Assembly: GCF_029109325.1 (NCBI RefSeq)
Contig: NZ_JAQKQJ010000018.1
Span: 416,609 to 480,608 of the forward strand
DNA length: 64,000 nucleotides
Reading direction: 5' to 3'
Source of the DNA: Nodosilinea sp. PGN35
Lineage (GTDB): Bacteria > Cyanobacteriota > Cyanobacteriia > Phormidesmidales > Phormidesmidaceae
The position numbers were made by a program, and so were the translations under genes. The notes below the pieces were generated by a model. That model saw only the letters and a program-made list of their open reading frames with translations, made no database searches and was not told where the DNA came from. Positions 35,473 through 43,220 of this stretch are shown one piece after another. The first letter of the stretch is position 1. Each line of letters begins with the position of its first letter.

Positions 35473-36942
35473 ATGAGCATGAACCTTAGTGAAGTGTCTT
35501 TTGGCGATCGGGTGGCCGAAAACGAGGCTGACAGATTAGCTCGTTATTTTATCAGCACTGAGCAATGGGAAAATATTTATAGTGGCAAAGCAGATGTGAT
35601 TTTTGGGGCCAAAGGATCAGGAAAGAGCGCTCTATACACCTTGCTTCTTGCTAATTCAGGCTCTCTTCTTGAAAAGGGAATTGTATTACTAACGGCGGAA
35701 CAGCCCAAAGGGAAAACAGTTTTTTCTGATATCACCAGTAATCCCCCAACTAGTGAAAACGAATTTGTTAGCTTGTGGAAAATCTATTTCTGTCAGCTAA
35801 TAATCAAATACCTTAAAGAAGGAAATATTTGTACTGGGAAGGCAAAATTTGTCGAAGCAAAGTTAATCGAAGCAAATCTAATAGAAGAAGAAAACACTCT
35901 CAAGAAGCTTGTCAATAGCGCGAAAGAATTTGCAAAGAATTTATTGGCAGTGGAATCTTTAGAGGGCGGAGCAACGCTTGAAGGAGGAATTACTGGAAAA
36001 ATCACCTTTAAGACACCTTCTAAAGAGAACAGAGAGAAGGGTTATGTTTCAATTGATGAGCTTATAGAAAATTTAAACAATCATCTACAGGAAACAGGAA
36101 ATATATTTTGGATTTCAATTGACAGGCTTGATATTGCTTTTGACGAATCTCTTGACTTAGAAAAAAACGCATTAAGAGCACTTTTCAGGGCTTACCGAGA
36201 TCTTGAAGCATACCCCTTGATAAAACTAAAGATTTTTCTGCGAAATGATATATGGAAGCGGATAACCGAAGAGGGCTTTAGAGAGGCAAGTCATATTACT
36301 AGAAGCACTACTATCCAGTGGAATGAAAAGAATCTTCTGAATCTAATCGTGATGAGAATTTTGGATAACGAATCAATTTGTCAAGCATATCAGATTGATG
36401 CCGAAGAAGTACGTAGTAATTACGACAAACAAATAGAGGTTTACTACACCCTTTTCCCACAACAAGTTGATATTGGAGAAAAGCAGTCAACAACTTTCAA
36501 TTGGATTCTAAGCAGGGTTAGAGATGGCCTAGGAAATGAGGCACCTCGAGAATTAATTCATTATCATAATGAAGTTATTACACAAGAAAGAAGGGCCCAA
36601 GATATCAGGAGTTCTAATGTTGAGGAACCTAACATTGTTAGTAGACAGTCTATTAAAGAAGCAGCTCAAGAGGTTTCAAGAGTGCGAATAGAGCAAACAC
36701 TTTATGCGGAATATCCTCACTTAAAACCTCATGTGTCAGCCTTGGAAAATAGTAAGGCAGAACATAATCTGGCTACATTATCAAGTGCTTGGGGAGTGAG
36801 CGAGGATAGAGCGTTGGCCATAGCTCAAGAGCTTAGTGAAATCGGATTTTTTGAGCAAAAGCTAGCAAAGATAGAGAGGATTTACAAAATCCCATTTCTG
36901 TATAGATTTTATTTGGATATATCTCAAGGAAAAGCTTTTTAA
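35473..36942 (+). CDS. P-loop ATPase, Sll1717 family
   Basis: A 489-residue protein with GAKGSGKS (45-52) and ETGNIFWISIDRLDIAFDES (Walker B-like, near 205-225), ending in a winged-helix-like SSAWGVSEDRALAIAQELSE. This is the family named for Synechocystis Sll1717. It is far more AT-rich than either neighbour and has no codon bias like them, which suggests recent transfer. It is plausible as a defence ATPase; no function known. Confidence 0.75.
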   Translation: MSMNLSEVSFGDRVAENEADRLARYFISTEQWENIYSGKADVIFGAKGSGKSALYTLLLANSGSLLEKGIVLLTAEQPKGKTVFSDITSNPPTSENEFVSLWKIYFCQLIIKYLKEGNICTGKAKFVEAKLIEANLIEEENTLKKLVNSAKEFAKNLLAVESLEGGATLEGGITGKITFKTPSKENREKGYVSIDELIENLNNHLQETGNIFWISIDRLDIAFDESLDLEKNALRALFRAYRDLEAYPLIKLKIFLRNDIWKRITEEGFREASHITRSTTIQWNEKNLLNLIVMRILDNESICQAYQIDAEEVRSNYDKQIEVYYTLFPQQVDIGEKQSTTFNWILSRVRDGLGNEAPRELIHYHNEVITQERRAQDIRSSNVEEPNIVSRQSIKEAAQEVSRVRIEQTLYAEYPHLKPHVSALENSKAEHNLATLSSAWGVSEDRALAIAQELSEIGFFEQKLAKIERIYKIPFLYRFYLDISQGKAF

Positions 36943-37039
36943 GCAAGTAGGTTAGGCGGAGCGCTAGCGGAACCCAACATTGCTGATAGTTTACCCACCC
37001 AACAACCTACCCTAAGCGCATGTATCCTTCCACCATCCC

Positions 37040-37252
37040 ATGCACTACCGCCGCGCCAAAACCCCAGAGGCAACCTACTTTTTCACTCTCGTCACCTACA
37101 ACCGACAACCTGTATTTCGCAGTGACGAAACCATAGCCCTACTCCGTCAAGCTTTTCATACCGTCAAAGCCGAGGCTCACTTTGCTATTGATGCGATCGC
37201 CGTCTTGCCCGACCACATCCACGGCATTTGGACTTTACCCCAAATCGACTAG
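37040..37252 (+). pseudogene. REP-associated tyrosine transposase (RAYT), 5' fragment
   Basis: MHYRRAKTPEATYFFTLVTY, NRQPVFRSDETIALLRQAF and VLPDHIHGIWTLP are typical of the IS200-like RAYT family, with the metal-binding H-x-H. The frame stops at 37250-37252 before the catalytic Tyr. The full protein has about 180 residues. Confidence 0.75.
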
Positions 37253-37558
37253 CGTTGCTGCCCCTTTTGGAGCTTCTGCCAAAATCTCTAAAGTATTTGG
37301 AACTAAAGCTTTGAGATCAGCCAACCGATTTGAACGAGCCTGTAAAACAATAATTGCCACATCAAATTGAGACAGATTTTGCTCAAAGGACAAATTACGG
37401 TCAACTGTGATAAATACGTCAAAAGCCCCTGAAACCCGTGCCAGCAATTGACCATTTTTAATCCCAGCCCAACCCATTTTGGGGACAGTGCTGACCTCAT
37501 AACCGATGAACTCTCTGGCAAGCCTACGGTCAACACATTCATCCAGAATGATTTTCAT
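37235..37558 (-). CDS. DUF5615 family PIN-like toxin
   Basis: ATG 37558 opens MKIILDECVDRRLAREFIGY and the family segment VFITVDRNLSFEQN. The Asp residues of a PIN-like site are present (ILDE, TVDRN). It overlaps the DUF433 antitoxin gene at 37561 in the typical coupled way. The 3' end converges with the RAYT fragment by 18 bases. Confidence 0.8.
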   Translation of the reverse strand: MKIILDECVDRRLAREFIGYEVSTVPKMGWAGIKNGQLLARVSGAFDVFITVDRNLSFEQNLSQFDVAIIVLQARSNRLADLKALVPNTLEILAEAPKGAATLVDLG

Positions 37559-37560
37559 GC

Positions 37561-37782
37561 TCAAGCCGCACGGTCAGTAAGCAATAGCTTACCTGCTTCT
37601 TCCAGTAAACTAACCACCGCCTCCCGCTTTACCGTCGGAAAGCCCTCCAGAAAATCGTCAACCGACTCACCCGCCTTTAGATAGTCAAACAGCGTGACGA
37701 TAGGCACTCGGGTACCTGAAAACACAGGCGTCCCACTCATTACCTCAGGTGATGTACTGATAATCGAAGCGCATTGCGACAT
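37561..37782 (-). CDS. DUF433 family antitoxin
   Basis: 73 residues with SPEVMSGTPVFSGTRVPIVT, LFDYLKAGESVDDFLEGFP, the DUF433 winged-helix signature. It precedes the DUF5615 toxin on the same strand, forming an intact pair. Confidence 0.85.
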   Translation of the reverse strand: MSQCASIISTSPEVMSGTPVFSGTRVPIVTLFDYLKAGESVDDFLEGFPTVKREAVVSLLEEAGKLLLTDRAA

Positions 37783-37906
37783 TTACCTACCCCCCGTGCG
37801 AACCCACCACTATCGTATCGCGGGATAACTGTAACTATCCCAGGCTCAAAAGATCCTGATTACCTGTGACGATGCAGGCTACATCACCCACCATCCAGAT
37901 TGGTAT

Positions 37907-38194
37907 TCAATACCAGTTTCCTGACACCATCTCAAAGATGTCATCGTCCGTATAGTCAGCCTGCGCCTTTTGCAAAAGCTGCTCCCGCAGCGACCTGAAC
38001 TGATGCACAAAGACAAACTCTTGCAAAGCCCTCTGCACTAGCCCCTCCGGTTTGGCCCCGATGAGGTGATGTAGACGCGAAGCGGCTTCCCGCCAGGGTA
38101 GGCGTTGGTGAAGTATTTGCCGAAGGGTGAGGGGTGAGGAAGTGAAGGGTGGAGGGTGGTGGGGTGGATGCATAGCGGCGAAATACAATGTCAA
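37907..38194 (-). CDS. Hypothetical protein, possibly an antitoxin remnant
   Basis: The frame spans 95 residues; the ATG eight residues in is also possible. LVQRALQEFVFVHQFRSLRE, QADYTDDDIFEMVSGNWY resembles the C-terminal half of cyanobacterial antitoxin-like proteins. The N-terminus is Pro/His-rich and covers a G-rich plus-strand stretch (38104-38166). Weak support. Confidence 0.3.
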   Translation of the reverse strand: MTLYFAAMHPPHHPPPFTSSPLTLRQILHQRLPWREAASRLHHLIGAKPEGLVQRALQEFVFVHQFRSLREQLLQKAQADYTDDDIFEMVSGNWY

Positions 38195-38216
38195 TAGCGG
38201 CTAGGAGCAGCACACC

Positions 38217-38551
38217 ATGACACTGCAAGAACTTCAACAACAGCTGTTGCAGTTACCCATCAGCGATCGCTGGTATCTGGTGCAAACCTTGCTGACCTCC
38301 ATTCAGCAAGACAACAACACCTGGCCCGGTATTGAAAAAAAACCGGCGTCTGTGGTGGCGACGCCTGCATTGCCAACACCCGCATTCCCGTTGGGGTGCT
38401 GGTGCAGGCCCGCACCTTGGGCAACAGCGAAGCTGAGGTATTACAAAATTACCCTACCCTGAGCGCTAGCGACCTGGCCAACGCCTGGGCCTATGCCGCT
38501 GCCCACAGCCATGCAATAGACCAGGCCATTTACGCAAACAACGAAGCCTAG
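38217..38551 (+). pseudogene. DUF433 antitoxin, read through a -1 slippery site or frameshifted
   Basis: ATG 38217 reads TLQELQQQLLQLPISDRWYL, an antitoxin N-terminus. The DUF433 core (GGDACIANTRIPVGVLVQAR, LGNSEAEVLQNYPTLSASDL) follows in the -1 frame, ending at 38551. The switch lies at 38336-38342, A_AAA_AAA in the correct zero-frame register, followed by C: a textbook -1 slippery heptamer. Either a recoded gene or an 8-A indel. The DUF5615 toxin starts three bases after the stop. Confidence 0.7.
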
Positions 38552-38553
38552 GC

Positions 38554-38898
38554 ATGGTCGCACTCTACGCTGACGAACAATTCTTCCTCCAGGCTACCCA
38601 GCGGCTTAGACAGCTTAAGCACGACGTTCTTACCGCCCAAGACGCTGGAAACGCTAACCAGAGGATTCCCGACGATGCCGTTTTGGCCTTTGCTAGCAGC
38701 CAAAACCGAGCCGTGCTGACCTTGAACCGGCGCAACTTCATTCGTCTGCATCAGCAAACCCCTGACCATGGCGGGATCGTTGTTGCTAAAGACGATAGGG
38801 CCAAGGTCAAGCTGGCCGATCACATTCATCGCGCTGTTGAAGCGGTCGAGCCTCTAACTGGCAAACTTGTGCGCGTCAGCCGTTCTTCTCAATCCTGA
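38554..38898 (+). CDS. DUF5615 family PIN-like toxin
   Basis: 114 residues: ALYADEQFFLQATQRLRQLK, HDVLTAQDAGNANQRIPDDA, VLTLNRRNFIRLHQQ. It pairs with the DUF433 gene upstream. It is not closely related in sequence to the DUF5615 gene at 37235. Intact in appearance. Confidence 0.8.
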   Translation: MVALYADEQFFLQATQRLRQLKHDVLTAQDAGNANQRIPDDAVLAFASSQNRAVLTLNRRNFIRLHQQTPDHGGIVVAKDDRAKVKLADHIHRAVEAVEPLTGKLVRVSRSSQS

Positions 38899-39240
38899 CA
38901 GCTTTGGTTAGCCCTTGCTTGGCATCAGTAGCAAACTAAAAGTCATGGTCATAACTTTACCGACGTGTTTAGTCTCCTCCAAGCTTTTAGGTAATGGGTC
39001 AATCTAGCCAGCAAACCGCTGGTAGGTTTGCGTATAGGTGCAGAACTCCGTGAGAGTCAAATGTCTTCCCAGTCGTCAATTTTCCGGCGGCTAACTCTAG
39101 GTTCTCAGCTTAGCTTCTGGTACTCGATGGCAGAAGATAGCTGGCGATGCCTGACACCTAAACCTCTGAGCGAAACTTGCTATATTGTGGTCGCCAGCCG
39201 GTACTAGCTACTACCTATTGCCCTGATCCCCAATCAAGGG
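38899..39240. other. Gene-free stretch
   Basis: No convincing gene. A short CCCTGA/TCAGGG inverted repeat lies at about 39222-39247 at the end of the XRE gene, possibly a terminator. The rest shows nothing I recognise. Confidence 0.5.
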
Positions 39241-39735
39241 TCAGGGGTTTTCCGGTGAGGGCACGATGAAATTGGCCTGCTTAGCGATCAGTTCTAAGAA
39301 CTTGGCGGTGCTGCGATCGGGATCGTAAACGCCGTTTTCCCATTCGCTGACGGTTTGGCGGCGCACCCCCATCTGCTCGGCAAATTCCATCTGGGTCAGG
39401 CTCATGTGTTTGCGCAGGGCGCGAATGGCATCCTGTTGCCAGACAATTTTGCCGTCTTTTTGTTCAATATTGTACTGAGCCTCAAATTTGCGAAAGACGA
39501 CGGTTTTGCTATCGATATTGATGGAGTAAACATGGTAGCCTGCCCCCACCCAAGCCCCAGCCTGAAGAGCGGCAGGGGTGTCGCGGTTGCTCCACCAGTT
39601 TTTGCGTTCCACGGCTGAATGGGGCAGTGGGCTGCCAAGTAGAGTTTCGATATCGGCAAAACTCAGCGTAACTTCGGCCTTGCCCGAGGTTTGCAGGTGG
39701 CTAAACAGGGGGTAGTATTTACTGCCAGGTTTCAT
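39241..39735 (-). CDS. XRE-family HTH protein with N-terminal DUF7662-like domain
   Basis: The ATG at 39735 (MKPGSKYYPLFSHLQTSGKA) is chosen; an open frame to 39972 adds unrelated residues. Residues 20-90 (TLSFADIETLLGSPLPHSAV, RKNWWSNRDTPAALQAGAWV) match the DUF7662 type and residues about 105-155 an HTH (RKHMSLTQMEFAEQMGVRRQ, TVSEWENGVYDPDR). DNA-binding regulator; target unknown. Confidence 0.75.
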   Translation of the reverse strand: MKPGSKYYPLFSHLQTSGKAEVTLSFADIETLLGSPLPHSAVERKNWWSNRDTPAALQAGAWVGAGYHVYSINIDSKTVVFRKFEAQYNIEQKDGKIVWQQDAIRALRKHMSLTQMEFAEQMGVRRQTVSEWENGVYDPDRSTAKFLELIAKQANFIVPSPENP

Positions 39736-39961
39736 AGGTGGGCGCGATCGCGACTCAATCTCAGCGATAAACCGTATGACTCTATATAATGACGCAAAAA
39801 CCTGACTTAATGACCGCAACCTTCCGTCAGTCCTTGAGAATTCTGCACTGGCAGGTGTAGTGCGCTCTTCTGCACCGGTTTTATGGGTAGAAACCTCGGT
39901 TATAGCGTCTAGTAAAACAGCAGCGGTATGCTTAGGAGCACCTTCTCCCTCAGCGGCAGCT

Positions 39962-40984
39962 ATGGAACGCAATCAATTTCGCGTCGGCACCTTTAACCTC
40001 AACAACCTGATGCTGCCCGATCGCGAGTTTTACCCGGGCGAAATTTATTCGCGAGAAAACTACCTCAAAAAACTCACCTGGGTCGGTGCCCAGCTCGATC
40101 GCATGAAGTCAGACATCATCGGTTTTCAGGAGGTGTTTCACCGGGGGGCGCTGAAAGAAGCTCTGCACCGCAGCGAATACCACCAAAACCACGAGATTGT
40201 CATGGCCGAGGGTTTTGGTCGGGGGCCGGGGGTAGCCCTGGCGACGCGGTTTCCGGTGTTGGGGCAGCGGGTCTATGACGAGTTTCCGCCCGAGGGGATT
40301 TTAGATTTAGAAGGAGCCGAAATTCCGATTCGGCGGTTTTCGCACCCGGTGCTGGCGGTCGATCTAGCCCTAACTGAGGCAATTCACTGCACGGTGTTTG
40401 TGGTGCACCTCAAGTCAAAGCGCCCTATGCTTGCCAACGGCGGCGATCGCAGCGATCCGATGGAAATTGCCAAGGGCCACGCCCGATCGCTGATTCGCCG
40501 CACCGCTGAGGCCGCAGCCCTGCGGTCTTTGCTGATGGAGGGGCTGCGCGATCGCAACTACCCCGTCATTGTCACGGGCGACGTCAACGACAACCACACC
40601 GCCGTTACCACCCAAATTGTCACTGGGCAGCCCCCCTGGGAATGCTGGCCCTACCGCAAAAAAGCCCCCGTGTGGGACGTGCTGCTGTACCAGGTCAAAG
40701 ACATTCAGGCGCGTCTTGGCTACGGCGACCACTACTACACCCACATCCACAATGGCCACTACGACAGCCTCGACCACATCATGGTGAGCGAAGAATTTTC
40801 GGCCCAAAACCGCGATCGCATTGGCCAGGTCACCTACGTGTCGGTGTTAAACGACCATCTCTTTGACCAAACTCTGCTAGATGAAAACATCGAACCCTGG
40901 CAGTCAGACCACGGTCAGGTGGTCGCCACCATTGAGCTCAACTCGCCCCAGTCAGCCCGGCCCCAGCTTGTGGAGCGTGGATGA
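39962..40984 (+). CDS. Endonuclease/exonuclease/phosphatase family protein
   Basis: ATG 39962 gives 340 residues beginning MERNQFRVGTFNLNNLMLPD. Landmarks: GFQEVFH (metal-binding Glu), VHLKSKRP, TGDVNDNH, HYDSLDHIMVS and SDHGQVVA (catalytic His). Phosphodiester or phosphomonoester hydrolase; substrate unknown. The stop overlaps the ATG of the transporter gene. Confidence 0.85.
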   Translation: MERNQFRVGTFNLNNLMLPDREFYPGEIYSRENYLKKLTWVGAQLDRMKSDIIGFQEVFHRGALKEALHRSEYHQNHEIVMAEGFGRGPGVALATRFPVLGQRVYDEFPPEGILDLEGAEIPIRRFSHPVLAVDLALTEAIHCTVFVVHLKSKRPMLANGGDRSDPMEIAKGHARSLIRRTAEAAALRSLLMEGLRDRNYPVIVTGDVNDNHTAVTTQIVTGQPPWECWPYRKKAPVWDVLLYQVKDIQARLGYGDHYYTHIHNGHYDSLDHIMVSEEFSAQNRDRIGQVTYVSVLNDHLFDQTLLDENIEPWQSDHGQVVATIELNSPQSARPQLVERG

Positions 40985-42183
40985 ATAGTACCCCATGGCT
41001 GACTGTGCAGGGGCTAGTGCTGGTGCTCAGCTACCTGGGGCTGGCCCTGGGCTATGCGCCGGGCCTGCGCATGAACCGGGCCACCATTGCCCTGGTCAGT
41101 GCTGCGGCCCTGGTGGCCCTGGGCACCCTGTCCCTGGACGAGGCCTGGGCGGCCATCGACGCCCACACCATTGTGTTTTTGCTCAGCATGATGGTGGTTA
41201 ACGCCTACCTGTCCTACGCTGGGTTCTTTGGGCTGGCGCTGGTGCAGCTGTTGCGGCTGACCCGCAGCCCCCTGGGCCTGCTGGTGCTGCTGACGGTGGG
41301 TACCGGAGCGCTGTCGGCGGTGTTTCTCAACGACACTCTGGCCCTGGTGAGTACGCCTTTGACCCTACAGCTCACTCGCGCCCTCAAGCTCAACCCGGTG
41401 CCCTACCTGCTGGCGATCGCCGGGGCCACCAACCTTGGCTCACTGGCCACCCTCAGCGGCAACCCGCAGAATATTTTGGTGGGGTCGTTTTCGGGCATTG
41501 GCTACCTGGCCTTTGCCCAGGCGCTGCTGCCGGTGGCGGTGGTGGGACTGGGCTTGCAGATCGGCTTGCTGGGGCTGCTGTATCCGGAGGTGCGATCGCG
41601 CCACCCCCTGCCCGCGCCCGAGCTGCCCCGCCTGCGGCTGTACCCGCCGCTGCTGGTCAAGACCTTGGCGGTGTCTACCCTGATGCTGATCGCTTTTGTC
41701 GTCGGGCTGCCCCTGGCGGAGTCGGCCTTTGTGACCGCCGCTGCGCTGCTCATCACCCGTCGCCTCAAGCCCCAGCGGGTGCTGGGGGCGGTCGACTGGT
41801 CGCTGCTGGTGCTGTTTTCGGGGCTGTTTATTTTGACCGAAGCGGTGCGATCGCTGGACGTACTCGATCGCGTCGCCCCCTGGGTGGCCCACCCCGCCGG
41901 GCTGCTGGCGGTGACGGCAGCGCTGTCAAACATGATCTCCAACGTGCCCGCTGTGCTGCTGATCCAGAGCACCATTGCCCCCGGCGACACCCAGAGCTGG
42001 CTGCTGCTGGCGGCGGGTTCTACTCTGGCGGGCAATCTCACCCTGTTTGGCTCGGTGGCCAACCTGATCACGGTTGAAGCCGCCGCCAGCGAAGGCTACA
42101 CCCTCACCTTCTGGCAGCACCTGCACTTTGGCCTGCCGCTGACGCTTTTGACCCTAGCCATGACCTATCTATGGGTGACCTAA
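40981..42183 (+). CDS. SLC13/ArsB-type anion transporter
   Basis: A 400-residue, very hydrophobic protein with about ten membrane segments. It contains GATNLGSLATLSGNPQNILV and a second half ALSNMISNVPAVLLIQ, the two inverted-repeat hairpins with Asn/Pro/Ser of this superfamily. Substrate not determined (sulfate, arsenite or dicarboxylate-like). Translationally coupled to the upstream phosphodiesterase. Confidence 0.8.
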   Translation: MNSTPWLTVQGLVLVLSYLGLALGYAPGLRMNRATIALVSAAALVALGTLSLDEAWAAIDAHTIVFLLSMMVVNAYLSYAGFFGLALVQLLRLTRSPLGLLVLLTVGTGALSAVFLNDTLALVSTPLTLQLTRALKLNPVPYLLAIAGATNLGSLATLSGNPQNILVGSFSGIGYLAFAQALLPVAVVGLGLQIGLLGLLYPEVRSRHPLPAPELPRLRLYPPLLVKTLAVSTLMLIAFVVGLPLAESAFVTAAALLITRRLKPQRVLGAVDWSLLVLFSGLFILTEAVRSLDVLDRVAPWVAHPAGLLAVTAALSNMISNVPAVLLIQSTIAPGDTQSWLLLAAGSTLAGNLTLFGSVANLITVEAAASEGYTLTFWQHLHFGLPLTLLTLAMTYLWVT

Positions 42184-42189
42184 AACTAC

Positions 42190-42768
42190 TCATAGATACT
42201 GATCGCGTCCCTGGTTAAAATTGATAGCCGAAGCTCCAGCTGCCTGAGCGGCCAAAAACAGATTTAAATCAGTGGTAAGCAGAACGACTTGGTCGGTCAA
42301 CGCTTCAAGCACGGCTGCATCGGTCAGCCCTAGGCGAATAAATTCCCAACGTGTGATCGCGGCTGTGCTAGAAACATACACTGTCAAAAAACTGGAAATG
42401 AGCTTTTGAAAAGTGTCAAAAATCTGACCTTTTGGCCGGATTGTCAATGTAAGCGGCTAAATTATAGCCATGGTCAACTGAGTTAAGACATTCAGCAATC
42501 TCAGGAACGTTCAAACGTTTGAACGTTCCTGGGGAAATTGTCCTAACCAGACTGGCCACAGCTGTAGATGTCTCTGTTAGCATGTTTGGTGGCACCCGTA
42601 CTGCTTGAGCGTCTGAGATTAGCCAGAGCAAGAGATCATAATCTTCTGGAGTAAATGCAATCAGGCGTCTGTGTCTTGTCTGTGTCTTGTAATATAGTTT
42701 CGCGACGTTTCTCCAGCCGTCAGCAAAACGAGAAGGTTCATATCAACTAAAACAGTGCGCGCACTCAA
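42190..42768 (-). pseudogene. PIN domain protein broken by two frameshifts
   Basis: Piecing frames together gives a PIN protein: TTG 42768, then RTVLVDMNLLVLLTAGETSR. A perfect 11-bp tandem repeat CTGTGTCTTGT (42669-42690) breaks the frame; removing one copy joins TRHRRLIAFTPEDYDLLLWL. A second break is at a run of five T (42420-42424), where one T fewer joins SDF-DTFQKL. The rest is AAITRWEFIRLGLTDAAVLE, LTTDLNLFLAA. Paired with the gene at 42765. Confidence 0.75.
42502..42531. repeat. Perfect 30-bp palindrome inside the PIN gene
   Basis: The sequence is CAGGAACGTTCAAAC on one side and its exact reverse complement on the other, no mismatch and no spacer. It covers codons for PGTFKRLNVPEI on the minus strand. 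Could be a protein-binding site or a cruciform-forming element. Confidence 0.9.
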
Positions 42769-43049
42769 ACTTTGAGCTCACGAAATTTCATTGAGAGCAC
42801 CTCATCTTTGTCATTAGAAATCCTCACAATTCTATAGGCTCTAGGGGTTGGCATTTGCCGATTAGAGAACGCTGCGAAGGGAGACTCTCCCAGTGCGTCC
42901 CAGGGGCGAGAAACCCCAACGGTGACCAGCCACTCATTAGTCTGCTCATCAAATTCAACTTCTTCTAACCCAATATTCTTGGGGTTTTCATCCGGAAAAA
43001 GCTCAAAGATATACTGCTTGGCCCGTGCGACGGCCTCTTTTACATTCAC
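42765..43049 (-). CDS. Conserved hypothetical protein, likely antitoxin partner of the PIN gene
   Basis: GTG 43049 gives 94 residues: MNVKEAVARAKQYIFELFPD, GLEEVEFDEQTNEWLVTVGV, RAYRIVRISNDKDEVLSMKF. The pair of this type and a PIN protein recurs in cyanobacteria (from memory). Its stop overlaps the PIN start (TTGA). Intact. Confidence 0.65.
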   Translation of the reverse strand: MNVKEAVARAKQYIFELFPDENPKNIGLEEVEFDEQTNEWLVTVGVSRPWDALGESPFAAFSNRQMPTPRAYRIVRISNDKDEVLSMKFRELKV

Positions 43050-43220
43050 TGCGATTTCCCCACTACGTCAGCAGGCTGGGTTGAGATTTTAATAGATTAG
43101 TGTAACGGCCTCAAGAGCGGCCTTGCGGGGAGGGGGACTTGGGCTTTCCGGCCGTTGTAACTAATTGGCCACGAAATGTTACTAACCGTGGTGGAAGTGC
43201 TCTCGTCGGTGCAACACTAA

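Noticed and set aside
38104..38166. G-rich tandem-like GGTGAGG/GGTGGAGG stretch
   Set aside because: Short, irregular low-complexity sequence; not a defined repeat.
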